Assembly: GCA_042219835.1 (NCBI GenBank)
Contig: JBHJMN010000001.1
Location: forward strand, 62,001 to 126,000
Source: Paenibacillus_G elgii_A
Lineage (GTDB): Bacteria > Bacillota > Bacilli > Paenibacillales > NBRC-103111
Reading direction: 5' to 3'
Length of the DNA: 64,000 bases
Numbering within the stretch: the first letter of the stretch is position 1; each line of letters starts with the position of its first letter. Made by a program: the position numbers and the translations under genes. Below the pieces are notes generated by a model, which saw only the letters and a list, made by a program, of their open reading frames with translations, had not been told where the DNA came from and did no database searches. Below are positions 39,620 through 49,571 of the stretch, one piece after another.

Positions 39620-41464
39620 TTACACCGTTTTGCAGGGAAGCGTGATGGAAAATGTCGTCCCCTGCCCCGTCTGGCTTTTGACATGAACGGTGCCCTCGTG
39701 GGCTTCTATGATATTTTTTACGATGGACAGCCCCAATCCCGTTCCGCCGGTAGCTCCGCGCGTACGGGCTTTATCCGCCTTGTAGAAACGTTCGAAGATA
39801 AAGGGCAAGTCTTCCGCCGGAATGCCGTAGCCTTGGTCCGCCACCTCGATCAATACCGCTTCTTCCCCTTTGTGCCGCGTCCGTGCCGCGCTCAACTGAA
39901 TAACCGATTGCGGCGGCGTATGCCGAATCGCATTGTCCACCAGATTGGTCAGCACCTGCTCCATCCGGTCTTCATCGGCCTGATACAGCACCAGCTCTTC
40001 CTCGGGCAGGACGCAGGTCATTGTAATGCCGTGTTCCTTGGACAAGCCGGCGAATTTACGGTGTACCCGTTTTAAGAACGTGTTCACTTCCAGCTCGCGG
40101 AAGTTCAATTCCACATTGCCCGTCTCCATCTTCGCGAGGTCAAGCAAATCCTTGACCAGTCGGCCCATACGAAGCGACTCGTCGTGAATGACCTGCGCCA
40201 AATCCTTGCGTTCTTCCGGTGTAGCCGCGATATCGTCGATCAATGCCTCGCTGTAGCCCTGCAGCATCGAAAGCGGCGTGCGCAGCTCGTGCGATACGTT
40301 GGCGACAAAATCTTTGCGCAGCTTGTCGAGCCGGAATTCCTCCGTGACGTCCCGCATTACGGCGACAACCCCGCGTACAAGCTCACGCGAATACAACGGC
40401 GCCATCACGATGGACCATACCTCACTCTGAACATGCAGCTTCGCCATCATTTCCTTCGCCTCGGAAATAACTCCTTGGAATAACGGTTGAAGCGGCTCGG
40501 GGACCGTTTCCGCCTTCCGCAGCATCCGTCTTTCTTCCTGACCGGACCAGTCGTCTGTCCAATGAATCTCGTTCCAATCCCGTACGACCTTTTCTCCTGG
40601 AGGATTGGTCAGAATGACTTTCCCGTCGGCGTCGAACGTAATCACCGCATCCCCCATACTTCGCAGCACGCTGGCCAAGTGCTCTTTTTCGTGATTTAGC
40701 GCTTTGATCGTATCGGACAGCTTCTCCCCCATATGGTTAAACGTTTTGCCCAGCTCGCCCAGCTCGTCGGAAGACGTGATCGGCACGCGGGTATCGTATT
40801 CGCCCATCGAGATCAAATCCGCTGCCTCCTTAAGCTGGAGCAGCGGCTGCGTAATTTTGGTCAGCAGGAAGAAGGCGAAGAACGTTGTCATCAGAAAGCC
40901 AGCGACGCCGACGACGACGAACAGCTTTTTGACATAAGCCTGCGTCTCCTCCGCCGACTGCGTGAGCTGATACAGGATCAGCGCTCCGGCGATTTGCGTC
41001 TGGCCTTCATTCGTATAAGGCACGGCTACGGCCGTGTATTGATTGCTCAAAGGCGCGCGCGGCAGGCCCGAGCTCGTATTGCGGTTATCAACCGACTGCC
41101 CGGAGAACGCCTTCTGCATGTCCGCCTTCGTGAAGAAATCGGTATAACGGAACGTCTTGTCCTGCGTCTGCGCAAACGGCGGATCGATCTGCTCGAAATT
41201 GGCAGTCACCATCAGGATGCTCGCCCCTTGGGCGCCAAGCAGTTCATTGACAACCTGCAAATACCGCCGTTCTTCCTTATGCAAGGAGATTTCATTGGCC
41301 ACCTTGACCGCCAGCCTCGTGAGCGTTTCCGCCTGATCCTTCGACTTGGGAAACGACGTTTCGATATATCGGAACAAAAAAAGGCTGAGCGTCAATAAAA
41401 CGACAACAACCAGCCCGATAATTGTAATCCAGAGTTTACCGACAACGCTTTTTAAAATAAACAC
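39620..41464 (-). CDS. resE: Sensor histidine kinase ResE (614 aa)
   Basis: ResE with ResD responds to oxygen limitation and controls respiration genes. Two membrane helices flank an extracytoplasmic domain; a HAMP domain, a PAS domain, a dimerisation domain with the phospho-acceptor His in NVSHELRTPLSMLQGYSEAL, and a HATPase domain (LVDNAIRHTPP, DQGYGIPAEDLPFIFERF, GGTGLGLSIVKN) follow. It is two bases after resD. Confidence 0.93.
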   Translation of the reverse strand: MFILKSVVGKLWITIIGLVVVVLLTLSLFLFRYIETSFPKSKDQAETLTRLAVKVANEISLHKEERRYLQVVNELLGAQGASILMVTANFEQIDPPFAQTQDKTFRYTDFFTKADMQKAFSGQSVDNRNTSSGLPRAPLSNQYTAVAVPYTNEGQTQIAGALILYQLTQSAEETQAYVKKLFVVVGVAGFLMTTFFAFFLLTKITQPLLQLKEAADLISMGEYDTRVPITSSDELGELGKTFNHMGEKLSDTIKALNHEKEHLASVLRSMGDAVITFDADGKVILTNPPGEKVVRDWNEIHWTDDWSGQEERRMLRKAETVPEPLQPLFQGVISEAKEMMAKLHVQSEVWSIVMAPLYSRELVRGVVAVMRDVTEEFRLDKLRKDFVANVSHELRTPLSMLQGYSEALIDDIAATPEERKDLAQVIHDESLRMGRLVKDLLDLAKMETGNVELNFRELEVNTFLKRVHRKFAGLSKEHGITMTCVLPEEELVLYQADEDRMEQVLTNLVDNAIRHTPPQSVIQLSAARTRHKGEEAVLIEVADQGYGIPAEDLPFIFERFYKADKARTRGATGGTGLGLSIVKNIIEAHEGTVHVKSQTGQGTTFSITLPCKTV

Positions 41465-41465
41465 G

Positions 41466-42182
41466 TTATTTCGGGACCTCGAGCTTGTAGCCTACGCCCC
41501 AAACGGTCGTAATCATGGAGGCGGCGTCCGGCGATACTTTATTCAGCTTCTCGCGCAGCCGTTTCACATGGGTATCGACCGTGCGCAAATCACCGAAAAA
41601 CTCGTAGTTCCATACGTCCTTAAGCAGTTCCTCCCGGGAAAATACCTTATCCGGCGATACCGCCAAATAGTGAAGCAGCTCGTATTCTTTCGGAGTCAAT
41701 GCCACTTCCTGTCCTCCGGCCGTGACGCGGTGAGCATCGTGCTCGATCACCAGATTCGGGAACACGATATTGTTGCTCGAATTCACTTCCTTGGACAAAT
41801 ACGCGGTGACCGAAGATCTCCGCAAGATCGCCTTGACGCGGTAAATGACCTCACGGGGACTGAACGGCTTCACCACATAGTCGTCCGCTCCCGATTCGAA
41901 GCCTTGGACGCGGTTCGTTTCTTCGCCTTTGGCCGTCAGCATAATGACCGGCGTCGATTTCACCTGGCGCAGCCGGGCACATACCTCGTTGCCGTCAATG
42001 CCCGGCAGCATCACGTCGAGCAGAATCAGGTCGTAATCCTGATCCAGCGCTTTGCGCAGGGCCGATTCGCCGTCCTCGGCTTCGTCTATGCTGTAATTTT
42101 CTTTCTCCAAATACATCCGCAGCAGGCGGCGAATCCGTTCCTCATCATCGACAACCAATATGTTCAACTTCGTCTCGCTCAT
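41466..42182 (-). CDS. resD: Response regulator ResD (238 aa)
   Basis: The start is ATG 42180-42182 (AGAGG upstream). The receiver has ILVVDDEERIRRLLRMYLEK and phospho-Asp in YDLILLDVMLPGIDG, with a Lys in the end of the domain. The C-terminal domain is OmpR/PhoB-type winged helix with KEYELLHYLAVSPDKVFSRE and TVDTHVKRLREKL. Order matches B. subtilis resCDE. Confidence 0.95.
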   Translation of the reverse strand: MSETKLNILVVDDEERIRRLLRMYLEKENYSIDEAEDGESALRKALDQDYDLILLDVMLPGIDGNEVCARLRQVKSTPVIMLTAKGEETNRVQGFESGADDYVVKPFSPREVIYRVKAILRRSSVTAYLSKEVNSSNNIVFPNLVIEHDAHRVTAGGQEVALTPKEYELLHYLAVSPDKVFSREELLKDVWNYEFFGDLRTVDTHVKRLREKLNKVSPDAASMITTVWGVGYKLEVPK

Positions 42183-42251
42183 GGCTGAACCTCTTTTCAA
42201 TTGAGATTAACACCGTTTATATGAAACTCGGCATGCTGTCGCTGTGCCGGT

Positions 42252-43499
42252 TTACGCGCCGGAATACGAATGCAAGCCGGCAATCACCAGGTTTACGCCG
42301 ATGAGCGTAAACATGACGACGAGAAACCCGATCACGGACATCCAGGCGGATTTTTTGCCCTGCCAGCCGCGGGAAAGACGAAGATGCAGGTACACCGCAT
42401 AAAATAGCCAGACAATCAGCGCCCACACTTCCTTCGGGTCCCACCCCCAGAAGCGTCCCCATGCTTCATGCGCCCAAATCATCGCAAAGATGAGGGCTCC
42501 AAGCGTGAAGATCGGATAGCCGATGGCAATCGCCCTGTAGCCGATTTCATCCACATCCTCCGAGTCGATCCCTCGGATCATCGGCTGAAGCGCCCGGCCT
42601 AACGGCTTGCGGATCACAAGACGAATCAGCGCATACAACAAGGCGCCCAGAAGGACCGACCATATCACCGTATTGAGCTTCCGCCCGGCATTCGCCCCCT
42701 CCATCCAGGACGGAGCTTCGAAAAGCGGCCCGGTCATCCCGAGAAAGGGCTTCATTTCCACCTGTTCGCTCTGATACGGTTTTACAATCGGAGGCAAAAC
42801 GTACTCAACGTTTTGCTTTACGACTTGCTCGACGTTATTGATATCGGTCATCTTAACGTCGCTGACGAATTTTGCTTTATATCCTGCTGCACTAAAGCCG
42901 AAAATGGCAACGACGAACGCGATCGTCATGAGCAAGGTAAAAATCGTAAACTCGACCCCGCGCTGCTCTCTGCGGTCCGCTTTGGATGTTCCGGCGAAGT
43001 TGACGTTCTGGAGCAGATACATCAAGCCTGCGGCAAATCCGACGGCGAAAAACGCTTCTCCGAGAGCCGCGGTCGTCACGTGGATTTTGAGCCAGTAGCT
43101 TTGCAGCGCCGGAATGAGCGGCTGCACTTCGCGCGGGAACACCGAAGCGTAGGCGATGATGATGATCGATACGGGCATCGCGAATACGCCAAGCGTAGGC
43201 GTGCGGTAAATCAAGTAGACGACGATAAACGCGAGCACGATCATCATTCCGAGGAACGTCATGAATTCGTACATGTTGCTCGTCGGAATATGTCCGCCTT
43301 CCGCCCACCGCGTAAAGAAAAACGTCACATGACACAAAAATCCGATCACGGTCAGGATGAAGCCGATAAAGCCCCATCGTCTGGCAAACCCTTCGGGGTC
43401 CGCCTCCTGAACCGATTTTTTCCCGGTAACGGCTATGACGAAGCCGAGCAGAGCCAGGGCGTACACGATAAAAGCAATCAGCAAAAACGTGCTGCTCAC
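42252..43499 (-). CDS. resC: Cytochrome c biogenesis protein ResC / CcsA family (415 aa)
   Basis: ResC with ResB carries heme for cytochrome c maturation. At least eight membrane helices are visible. The WWD-like heme-handling motif appears as WGRFWGWDPKEVWALIVWLF near the C-terminus, with conserved His residues flanking it. It overlaps the resB stop by four bases. ResA upstream handles apocytochrome thiols. Confidence 0.95.
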   Translation of the reverse strand: MSSTFLLIAFIVYALALLGFVIAVTGKKSVQEADPEGFARRWGFIGFILTVIGFLCHVTFFFTRWAEGGHIPTSNMYEFMTFLGMMIVLAFIVVYLIYRTPTLGVFAMPVSIIIIAYASVFPREVQPLIPALQSYWLKIHVTTAALGEAFFAVGFAAGLMYLLQNVNFAGTSKADRREQRGVEFTIFTLLMTIAFVVAIFGFSAAGYKAKFVSDVKMTDINNVEQVVKQNVEYVLPPIVKPYQSEQVEMKPFLGMTGPLFEAPSWMEGANAGRKLNTVIWSVLLGALLYALIRLVIRKPLGRALQPMIRGIDSEDVDEIGYRAIAIGYPIFTLGALIFAMIWAHEAWGRFWGWDPKEVWALIVWLFYAVYLHLRLSRGWQGKKSAWMSVIGFLVVMFTLIGVNLVIAGLHSYSGA

Positions 43500-45175
43500 G
43501 TTTCAATCACCTTTCTTTCCAGCGTCTTCGGATCGATGTCGATTCCCGTTTTCGTCAAAACCTGGGCCACTTCCTTCCGGATGCCGTACCAGTTCTTGTT
43601 CGCATGAGCGCCGAGCGCAAGCTGTCCGTTATCGATGCGCAGCCAGATCCGGCGATGGTGCCAATAAAAGCCCATGATCAAGCCGATCATCGAAATGGCA
43701 GCACCAACCCATATATACGGCATGGCCCGGTCGACCCGGATATTCAAGTAACTGATATAGTCCGAGATGGCCACATCGGCCATCGAACCAACGGTCAGCT
43801 CCAGTTTAGCGCCAAGCGCTCCATTGATTTCGTCTTGACGGAAATTGACTTTATCCACCTGACGCGGGAAGTACATATAAGGCTCCCCTTCCGGCTTCAA
43901 GCCCGGTCCCGAAATGGCGAATACGAACGCCGGAGCCTTCGGTTCGTTGGACTTGGTCATCGGCATGCCCTTGTCGTCCAAAGCGAATTCGGGGAAATAC
44001 GCCTTCAGTTTCAATTGGTAAGGACCTGCGCTATACGATTCCGCGGGCTTGTACATCGGCAGCTCGAAGCTTCCGAACGTCTCGCCGGTTTGTTTGTTTT
44101 TCAGCGTCGGTTTGACGGATATGAGCGTCGGAGACGGCTTGAAGTCGAATTGATACGCGAGTAATCCATTGTACTCCAGCGGCTTGTTTACGACAATATC
44201 CTGGCGATGCACTTCTTCCAGCACCGGCTCCTTCGCCGGATCGTCGCAGTCCGCCTTGCACATGTAGAGCACCGCTTTCGTCTCGAACACCTTCGGAACG
44301 TCCTGCCCTTTCGATCGGAAGCCCTCCGACATTTCTTCCGGCTGGTAAAACTCCAGTGTGAACTTTTCGTTCTTCAAATAATAAGGAGTATCGGGAATTT
44401 TGACAAGCTTGCCTTCCGGAAAAGCGATATGCTGATCCATGTGCCAGCCCGGAATGCTTCGCATCAATATGGCGCCCAAAAAAATAATCAACCCGATATG
44501 ATTGATATAAGGTCCCCAGCGGCTGAACCGGTTTTTCTCCGCCAGCAGCGCCGTGCCGTCCGTATGCACGCGGTAGCGCTGCTTGCGAAGCGCCGCAGCC
44601 GCTTGCTCCGTCCAAGCTTCCGGCGTTTGTGCCGAGCCCTGGGCAGCGGCCGGAAGCGGTCCGGTAAAGGTCACCTTTTGACGCGTGATGAAGCTTAAAT
44701 GCTTGCGAATCTGCTGTTTATTGAGCGCCCGATATAATGGCAGTACGCGGTCCAGACTGCAGACGATCAGCGACGTGCCGATCATAAACAGCAGCGTAAT
44801 AAACCACCAGGATTCGAACGTATGAGACAGCCCCAGCAAATAATAAATGTACCCGATCGTTCCGTACGTTTCTTTATAATACACCGCAGGGTCGATGTTC
44901 AGAAACGTATTTTCCTGCGGATATACGGTTCCCAGAATCGAGCCCAGCAGCGTAATTGCAATGAGATAAACTGCGATTTTGACGGATGAGAAAAAATTCC
45001 ACACCCGGTCCAGTATGCCGGGATTAGCACGCTGGGATCGCCGGGCGACCCCGTCGTACCGCATCTCAAGCGGTTCGCTGCCGCCTTCGTCCGAAAGCGG
45101 CTTGCCACAGGACTCGCACAGTATGGTGCCGATATGATTCTGGTGTCCGCATTCGCATTTCGTATTTTTAATCAT
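43496..45175 (-). CDS. resB: Cytochrome c biogenesis protein ResB (559 aa)
   Basis: ResB partners ResC in heme export and cytochrome c assembly. The N-terminus is a small zinc ribbon (KCECGHQNHIGTILCESCG), as in B. subtilis ResB, followed by membrane helices (IAVYLIAITLLGSILGTVYP) and a large extracytoplasmic domain. A last membrane helix precedes the end. The next gene, resA, ends seven bases upstream. Confidence 0.93.
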   Translation of the reverse strand: MIKNTKCECGHQNHIGTILCESCGKPLSDEGGSEPLEMRYDGVARRSQRANPGILDRVWNFFSSVKIAVYLIAITLLGSILGTVYPQENTFLNIDPAVYYKETYGTIGYIYYLLGLSHTFESWWFITLLFMIGTSLIVCSLDRVLPLYRALNKQQIRKHLSFITRQKVTFTGPLPAAAQGSAQTPEAWTEQAAAALRKQRYRVHTDGTALLAEKNRFSRWGPYINHIGLIIFLGAILMRSIPGWHMDQHIAFPEGKLVKIPDTPYYLKNEKFTLEFYQPEEMSEGFRSKGQDVPKVFETKAVLYMCKADCDDPAKEPVLEEVHRQDIVVNKPLEYNGLLAYQFDFKPSPTLISVKPTLKNKQTGETFGSFELPMYKPAESYSAGPYQLKLKAYFPEFALDDKGMPMTKSNEPKAPAFVFAISGPGLKPEGEPYMYFPRQVDKVNFRQDEINGALGAKLELTVGSMADVAISDYISYLNIRVDRAMPYIWVGAAISMIGLIMGFYWHHRRIWLRIDNGQLALGAHANKNWYGIRKEVAQVLTKTGIDIDPKTLERKVIET

Positions 45176-45181
45176 GCCTAC

Positions 45182-45715
45182 TCACCCTTGCTTTTGCGGT
45201 AATAACGATGTGATCGTCTTCTCAATATATGCCTCGTTCATTTCGCCGATCCGGATGACGTCGACCTTCCCTTCCGGTCCGATGAAGTACGTGGTCGGAT
45301 ACTGGGAAACGCCGTAACGCTTGCGGGTTTCCTCATTCTTATCGAGCAAAATCGGGAACGTAACCTTATACTGGCTGACGAAGTTTTCGACCGCGACTCT
45401 GGGCTCGTCCAGATTGAGGCCGAGAATCTCGACATTTTTATCCTTCCACTTGGCGCGCTGTCTTTCGAGCGCCGGCATCTCGTTGCGGCAGGGCTCGCAG
45501 AACGTTCCCCAGAAGTTGACGACGACGACTTTGCCCCGGTAATCGGACAGCTTGCGGGTGGTTCCGTCCAGGCCGAGCAGCTTAAAATCCGGCGCCTCCG
45601 ACCCTAACGTCGCTTTCTTGCCGCTCCCGAACAGATTGCTCGCGAGCGTAAGCGCGCCGACAACGATAATGACGGCAAAAATGGAAATTTGGACCCATCG
45701 TCTATGTTTTCCCAT
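45182..45715 (-). CDS. resA: Thiol-disulfide oxidoreductase ResA (177 aa)
   Basis: ResA reduces apocytochrome c disulfides. A membrane anchor (QISIFAVIIVVGALTLASNL) precedes a thioredoxin fold with the active site FWGTFCEPCRNEMPALERQ (CEPC, as in B. subtilis ResA). It starts the res operon. Confidence 0.95.
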   Translation of the reverse strand: MGKHRRWVQISIFAVIIVVGALTLASNLFGSGKKATLGSEAPDFKLLGLDGTTRKLSDYRGKVVVVNFWGTFCEPCRNEMPALERQRAKWKDKNVEILGLNLDEPRVAVENFVSQYKVTFPILLDKNEETRKRYGVSQYPTTYFIGPEGKVDVIRIGEMNEAYIEKTITSLLPQKQG

Positions 45716-45792
45716 ATTCTCACACCTTTAAAACGAGAGTTGACTGACTGACAAATGTCACATTTCCATTATATCGAAAATGATCACTGTAA

Positions 45793-46554
45793 TTATTCGC
45801 CTTTTTGAATTTTATGTGACTTGCCTTCTCCCGCTTTAAGCGCTTCCTGGCGAAGCTCGTTGACCTCCTGCGGGGTCAGGTGGCGGAACTTGCCCCGGGG
45901 GATGCCGGATAGCAGAAGCGGCCCGAATTGAACCCGTTTCAGCTTGATGACCGGATGATGGATCGCGTCGAACATCCGCCGCACCTGCCGGTTGCGTCCT
46001 TCGTAAATCGTTATTTTCACGACGCTTTCGTTGGTTTCCGGACGCACGTCCTGGTATTCCACCTCCGCGGGCGCGGTCATCCCGTCCTCCAGCTCAATCC
46101 CGTTCTTCAGCTTGTCCAGCAGGCTGCCGTGAGGCACGCCTTTGACCGTGGCCAAATAGGTGCGCGGCACGTGATGCTTCGGATGGGTCAGCAAATGGGC
46201 GAATTCGCCGTCGTTGGTAAGCAGCAGCAAGCCTTCCGTATCGTAATCGAGCCTGCCGATCGGGTAAATGCGCTGCTTGATGTTTTTGAAAAACTCCGTC
46301 ACCGTTTTACGTCCTTCGGGATCTTGGGCGCTTGTGATCACGCCTTTCGGTTTGTTAAAAATCACATACACTTTCGATTGCCGGCGGATCGGCTTGCCGT
46401 CCACTTTAATAAAATCCTGGGAAGGGTCCACCTTTACCCCCAGGGTCGTTACTACCTTATCATTGACTTCCACACGTCCTGCGGTAATCAAGTCTTCACA
46501 CTTGCGGCGGGAGGCCACACCCGCTTCGGCCAACACTTTTTGCAATCTGTCCAT
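45793..46554 (-). CDS. rluB: Pseudouridine synthase RluB (253 aa)
   Basis: RluB modifies 23S rRNA. The N-terminal S4 domain (MDRLQKVLAEAGVASRRKCE) and the catalytic segment with Asp in YPIGRLDYDTEGLLLLTNDG identify the RsuA/RluB/E/F family. It has the extra KGVPHGSLLDKL and GRNRQVRRMFDAI motifs. B. subtilis YpuL has the same place beside resA. Confidence 0.95.
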   Translation of the reverse strand: MDRLQKVLAEAGVASRRKCEDLITAGRVEVNDKVVTTLGVKVDPSQDFIKVDGKPIRRQSKVYVIFNKPKGVITSAQDPEGRKTVTEFFKNIKQRIYPIGRLDYDTEGLLLLTNDGEFAHLLTHPKHHVPRTYLATVKGVPHGSLLDKLKNGIELEDGMTAPAEVEYQDVRPETNESVVKITIYEGRNRQVRRMFDAIHHPVIKLKRVQFGPLLLSGIPRGKFRHLTPQEVNELRQEALKAGEGKSHKIQKGE

Positions 46555-46573
46555 CTGTTGGATTCACCTCAAG

Positions 46574-46915
46574 CTAATGATACCTATCCTCGGGTGAAAT
46601 CACAAGTTGCGTCCACGGAAAATCGTCGCCCGGGCACGTCATCGAATGCGGAAAAATGTCGTCGGGCTGAAAACCGTACGTTTCCGACAGCCGGAGAATC
46701 AGCTTGTTCATCAAAAACAGCTGCTCTTTCTCTGCAGGAGTTCGGACGGCGCGCGGCCCGGAGAAGTCCCCTTCCAGACACAGGTGGATGTAGAGCGGAT
46801 CGGTTTGCTCGGAAGAAGGGATGATGTCGCCATTTTTGGCGATGAAATAATCATACCCTTTTCCGTTAATGGAGGAGCAGGCGGAGTGGTGGATGACAAT
46901 GCCGTAATACTGCAT
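46574..46915 (-). CDS. N-acetylmuramoyl-L-alanine amidase-like protein (113 aa)
   Basis: ATG 46913-46915 with GAGGTGA upstream opens MQYYGIVIHHSACSSINGKG, the start of an amidase_2/PGRP fold (His pair). YIHLCLEGDFSGPRAVRTPA and a later DIFPHSMTCPGDDFPW (His, Cys) complete the zinc site. It is shorter than most amidases and may be a spore or recycling enzyme. It lies between rluB and spmB. Confidence 0.8.
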   Translation of the reverse strand: MQYYGIVIHHSACSSINGKGYDYFIAKNGDIIPSSEQTDPLYIHLCLEGDFSGPRAVRTPAEKEQLFLMNKLILRLSETYGFQPDDIFPHSMTCPGDDFPWTQLVISPEDRYH

Positions 46916-47053
46916 GCGGTTCACCTCGTTAAGGCTGGACTGCTCACAGTATATGTGCAGAAAGGATGGGGGGTGATGCGGGGTCCGGCGAATAAGCCGG
47001 AGCGGGCGGAAGACGGGTCCGCACGCATGCGGTCTGCTCTTCACCGGCTGCGC

Positions 47054-47587
47054 TCAGGCAAATACCAGCGAGCAGATCGCAATCGAAGCGATAAATCCGA
47101 CGGCGTCGGAAATAAGACCGACCTTGAGGGCGTAGCCGGCCTTGCGGATACCGATGGCGCCGAAATAAACCGTAATGACGTACAGCGTCGTATCCGTGCT
47201 TCCTTGGATCGTGGAAGCGATCCGTCCGATCATTGAATCGGGGCCGAACTCCGAGATCAGGTCTGTCGTAAAGGCTAGCGAGCCGGCTCCCGTAATCGGG
47301 CGCAAAAAAGCGAGCGGAATAATATCGCCCGGAATGCCAAGCCGCTCGCAAATCGGCTTCAGCCAGCCGATCATCAGATCCATCGCCCCGGATGCGCGGA
47401 ACACGCTGATCGCCACCATCATGCCGACCAGATGCGGAATAATCCGGATCGTCGTATCGAAGCCTTCTTTAGCCCCTTCCACAAACGATTCGTAGACGGG
47501 AACTTTCCGATAAGCGGCGTAAAGAGGAATGAAGACGATCACGACAGGGATGGCCCATGCCGAGATCCAATTGACCAAGTTATACAC
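47054..47587 (-). CDS. spmB: Spore maturation protein B (177 aa)
   Basis: SpmA and SpmB together aid spore core dehydration. The protein has several hydrophobic helices with conserved FRASGAMDLMIGWLKPICER and RPITGAGSLAFTTDLISEFG segments. Directly follows spmA by six bases, as in B. subtilis. Confidence 0.95.
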   Translation of the reverse strand: MYNLVNWISAWAIPVVIVFIPLYAAYRKVPVYESFVEGAKEGFDTTIRIIPHLVGMMVAISVFRASGAMDLMIGWLKPICERLGIPGDIIPLAFLRPITGAGSLAFTTDLISEFGPDSMIGRIASTIQGSTDTTLYVITVYFGAIGIRKAGYALKVGLISDAVGFIASIAICSLVFA

Positions 47588-47593
47588 GCAGGT

Positions 47594-48193
47594 TCATCCT
47601 TTCCCCTGTCCGGGCGGCGTTGATCGCTGGCGGTACCACCGGTCAACCACGATGGCCGCCAAGGTCGAGATAAAGGTGGCCAGCAGCGTCGTACCGACGA
47701 TTTCGGCCGGATTCGCCGAATTGTAATTCATGCGAATGGCGATCAGCGTTGTCGGAATCAGCGTAATGCTGGCTGTATTGAGCGCAAGCAGTGTGCACAT
47801 GGCCGGGCTCGCTACGTCTTTATGCTTGTTCAGAAGCTGCAGCTCCTGCATCGCTTTAATGCCCATCGGTGTGGCGGCATTGCCTAATCCCAGGATGTTG
47901 GCGCTCATGTTCGACATAATGTACCCGAGCGCCGGATGATTTTTGGGCACACTAGGGAACAGCGCGCGCACGACCGGCGAAAGTAATTTCGCCAGCTTTT
48001 TCAGCAAACCCGCGTCCTCGGCAATCCGCATGATGCCGAGCCAGAACACCATAATGCTGATGAGCCCGAAGCACACCGTCACTCCGCTCTTGGCGCCGTC
48101 AAATACCGCCTCGGTCACCAATTCGATTCTGCCCTGAAAAGCAGCGACGACAAACCCCGCAACAATGAAAAACAACCAGATCCAGTTGACCAT
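47594..48193 (-). CDS. spmA: Spore maturation protein A (199 aa)
   Basis: Partner of SpmB. It has a repeated-fold membrane architecture with the conserved MSNMSANILGLGNAATPMGI and LNTASITLIPTTLIAIRMNY segments. It lies between dacB and spmB, as in B. subtilis. Confidence 0.95.
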   Translation of the reverse strand: MVNWIWLFFIVAGFVVAAFQGRIELVTEAVFDGAKSGVTVCFGLISIMVFWLGIMRIAEDAGLLKKLAKLLSPVVRALFPSVPKNHPALGYIMSNMSANILGLGNAATPMGIKAMQELQLLNKHKDVASPAMCTLLALNTASITLIPTTLIAIRMNYNSANPAEIVGTTLLATFISTLAAIVVDRWYRQRSTPPGQGKG

Positions 48194-48212
48194 GCCCGTC
48201 GCCCCCTTCCGC

Positions 48213-49385
48213 TTAATCCGCTTGCCCGGTAAACAGTACCCGGGTCAGCTCGGTCAAGATGTAGAGCCATTTGCGCGAATAGCCGCCGCCAAGCTCTTCC
48301 GTTTCCGCGAACGAATACGCGGACCGTTCTTTCTGCTTCAACCGGGGGCTGTCCTTGGCAACCAGCGGGACCGAGCCGACCGGCTTGCCGTCCAGCAGAA
48401 ATTGCAGCCGCCCCGCTTCTCCGAGCCGGGTCTCGACGGAAGCCGCATCGTATACAATCGGCTGACGCGCCAGCCGTCCGCGCTCCGCCTGTTCCGCCGG
48501 ATATTGGAACGAGGCCCCGGCGACAAGCCCGGTCCCTTCAATGTCCTCCCCCTTCTCGGCCAAAGAAAGCAGGGGGTAATGCTTGAAGCCGAAATCGAGC
48601 AGCCGGGTATGGTCGATCCAATCATCGGGATCGTTCAACGTCACGACAGCGAGCTGCTGCCCACCGCGGGTCGCCGAAGAGACAAGGCAGCGCTTTGCCA
48701 GCTTCGTATAGCCGGTTTTCACCCCATCTGCTCCGTCGTAAAGCGAAAGCATTTTATTTTTATTGATCCAGCTGTAGCCCCAAGATTCGTTCGGATTCGG
48801 CACTTTCTTCAGTTTCGTTTTCACAATCTCCTGAAACACGGGGTTTTTGAGCGCATAAGCGGTCAGCTTGGCCATATCGTTCGCCGTCGAATAATGCCCT
48901 TGCTCGTCCAAGCCGGAAGGATTTTTGAAGCTGGAGTTCGTCATCCCGACGATTTTCGCCTTCTCGTTCATCAAAAAGACGAAGCCTTCCACACTCCCGC
49001 CCACGTGCTCGGCAATCGTTACGGCCGCATCGTTCCCGGAACGGAGCATCAAGCCGTACAGCAAATCCTTGAGGTTCATTTCCTCGTTTAGCCTCAAGTA
49101 AATGGACGAACCTTCTTTGCCGAAAGCGTTCTTGCTTACTTTCGCCCGGTCGCTCAAACGCCCATGTTCAATCGCGACAATCGCCGTCATGATCTTGGTC
49201 AGGCTGGCGATGCGCATCAGTTTGTCCCCTTTAGAGCTGTAAAGCAGCCGCCCGGAAGCGACGTCGATCAGCGCCGAAGCCGCCGCGCCGGTCGATACTC
49301 CCGGAGCGGCGCTGACCCCCGCAGGCGGAAACGCGCCCATATAAACCAGCAGCCAAGCCAGCAAAAGCAGACATCCTTTTCTCAT
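48213..49385 (-). CDS. dacB: D-alanyl-D-alanine carboxypeptidase DacB (390 aa)
   Basis: The start is ATG 49383-49385 with GGGAGG nearby. A signal peptide is visible. The penicillin-binding motifs are SLTKIMTAIVAIEHG (SxxK), LRSGNDAAVTIA (SGN) and DGVKTGYTKLAK (KTG). DacB (PBP5*) trims spore cortex peptidoglycan crosslinks. It lies upstream of spmA, as in B. subtilis. Confidence 0.93.
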   Translation of the reverse strand: MRKGCLLLLAWLLVYMGAFPPAGVSAAPGVSTGAAASALIDVASGRLLYSSKGDKLMRIASLTKIMTAIVAIEHGRLSDRAKVSKNAFGKEGSSIYLRLNEEMNLKDLLYGLMLRSGNDAAVTIAEHVGGSVEGFVFLMNEKAKIVGMTNSSFKNPSGLDEQGHYSTANDMAKLTAYALKNPVFQEIVKTKLKKVPNPNESWGYSWINKNKMLSLYDGADGVKTGYTKLAKRCLVSSATRGGQQLAVVTLNDPDDWIDHTRLLDFGFKHYPLLSLAEKGEDIEGTGLVAGASFQYPAEQAERGRLARQPIVYDAASVETRLGEAGRLQFLLDGKPVGSVPLVAKDSPRLKQKERSAYSFAETEELGGGYSRKWLYILTELTRVLFTGQAD

Positions 49386-49526
49386 CTTCTTCCTCCCACG
49401 CGCCATCCTACAGGAAAGGCCGACTGCCATCGGTCGGACAACTCCATGTCTTTGTATATGTATATGCTTGTCACTCCAGGTTATGAACGGCCTATGACAA
49501 GCGGCACTCTGGAAGCGCGTAAATAA

Positions 49527-49571
49527 AAAAGCCTTGCGCCTGCAGGTGTCCCCCTACAGGCTACAAGGCTA
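49527..49571 (-). terminator. Terminator of the SRAP gene
   Basis: AGCCTTG/CAAGGCT stem with inner AGCCTG/CAGGC pairing and a TTTTTTATTT tail on the minus strand. Confidence 0.75.
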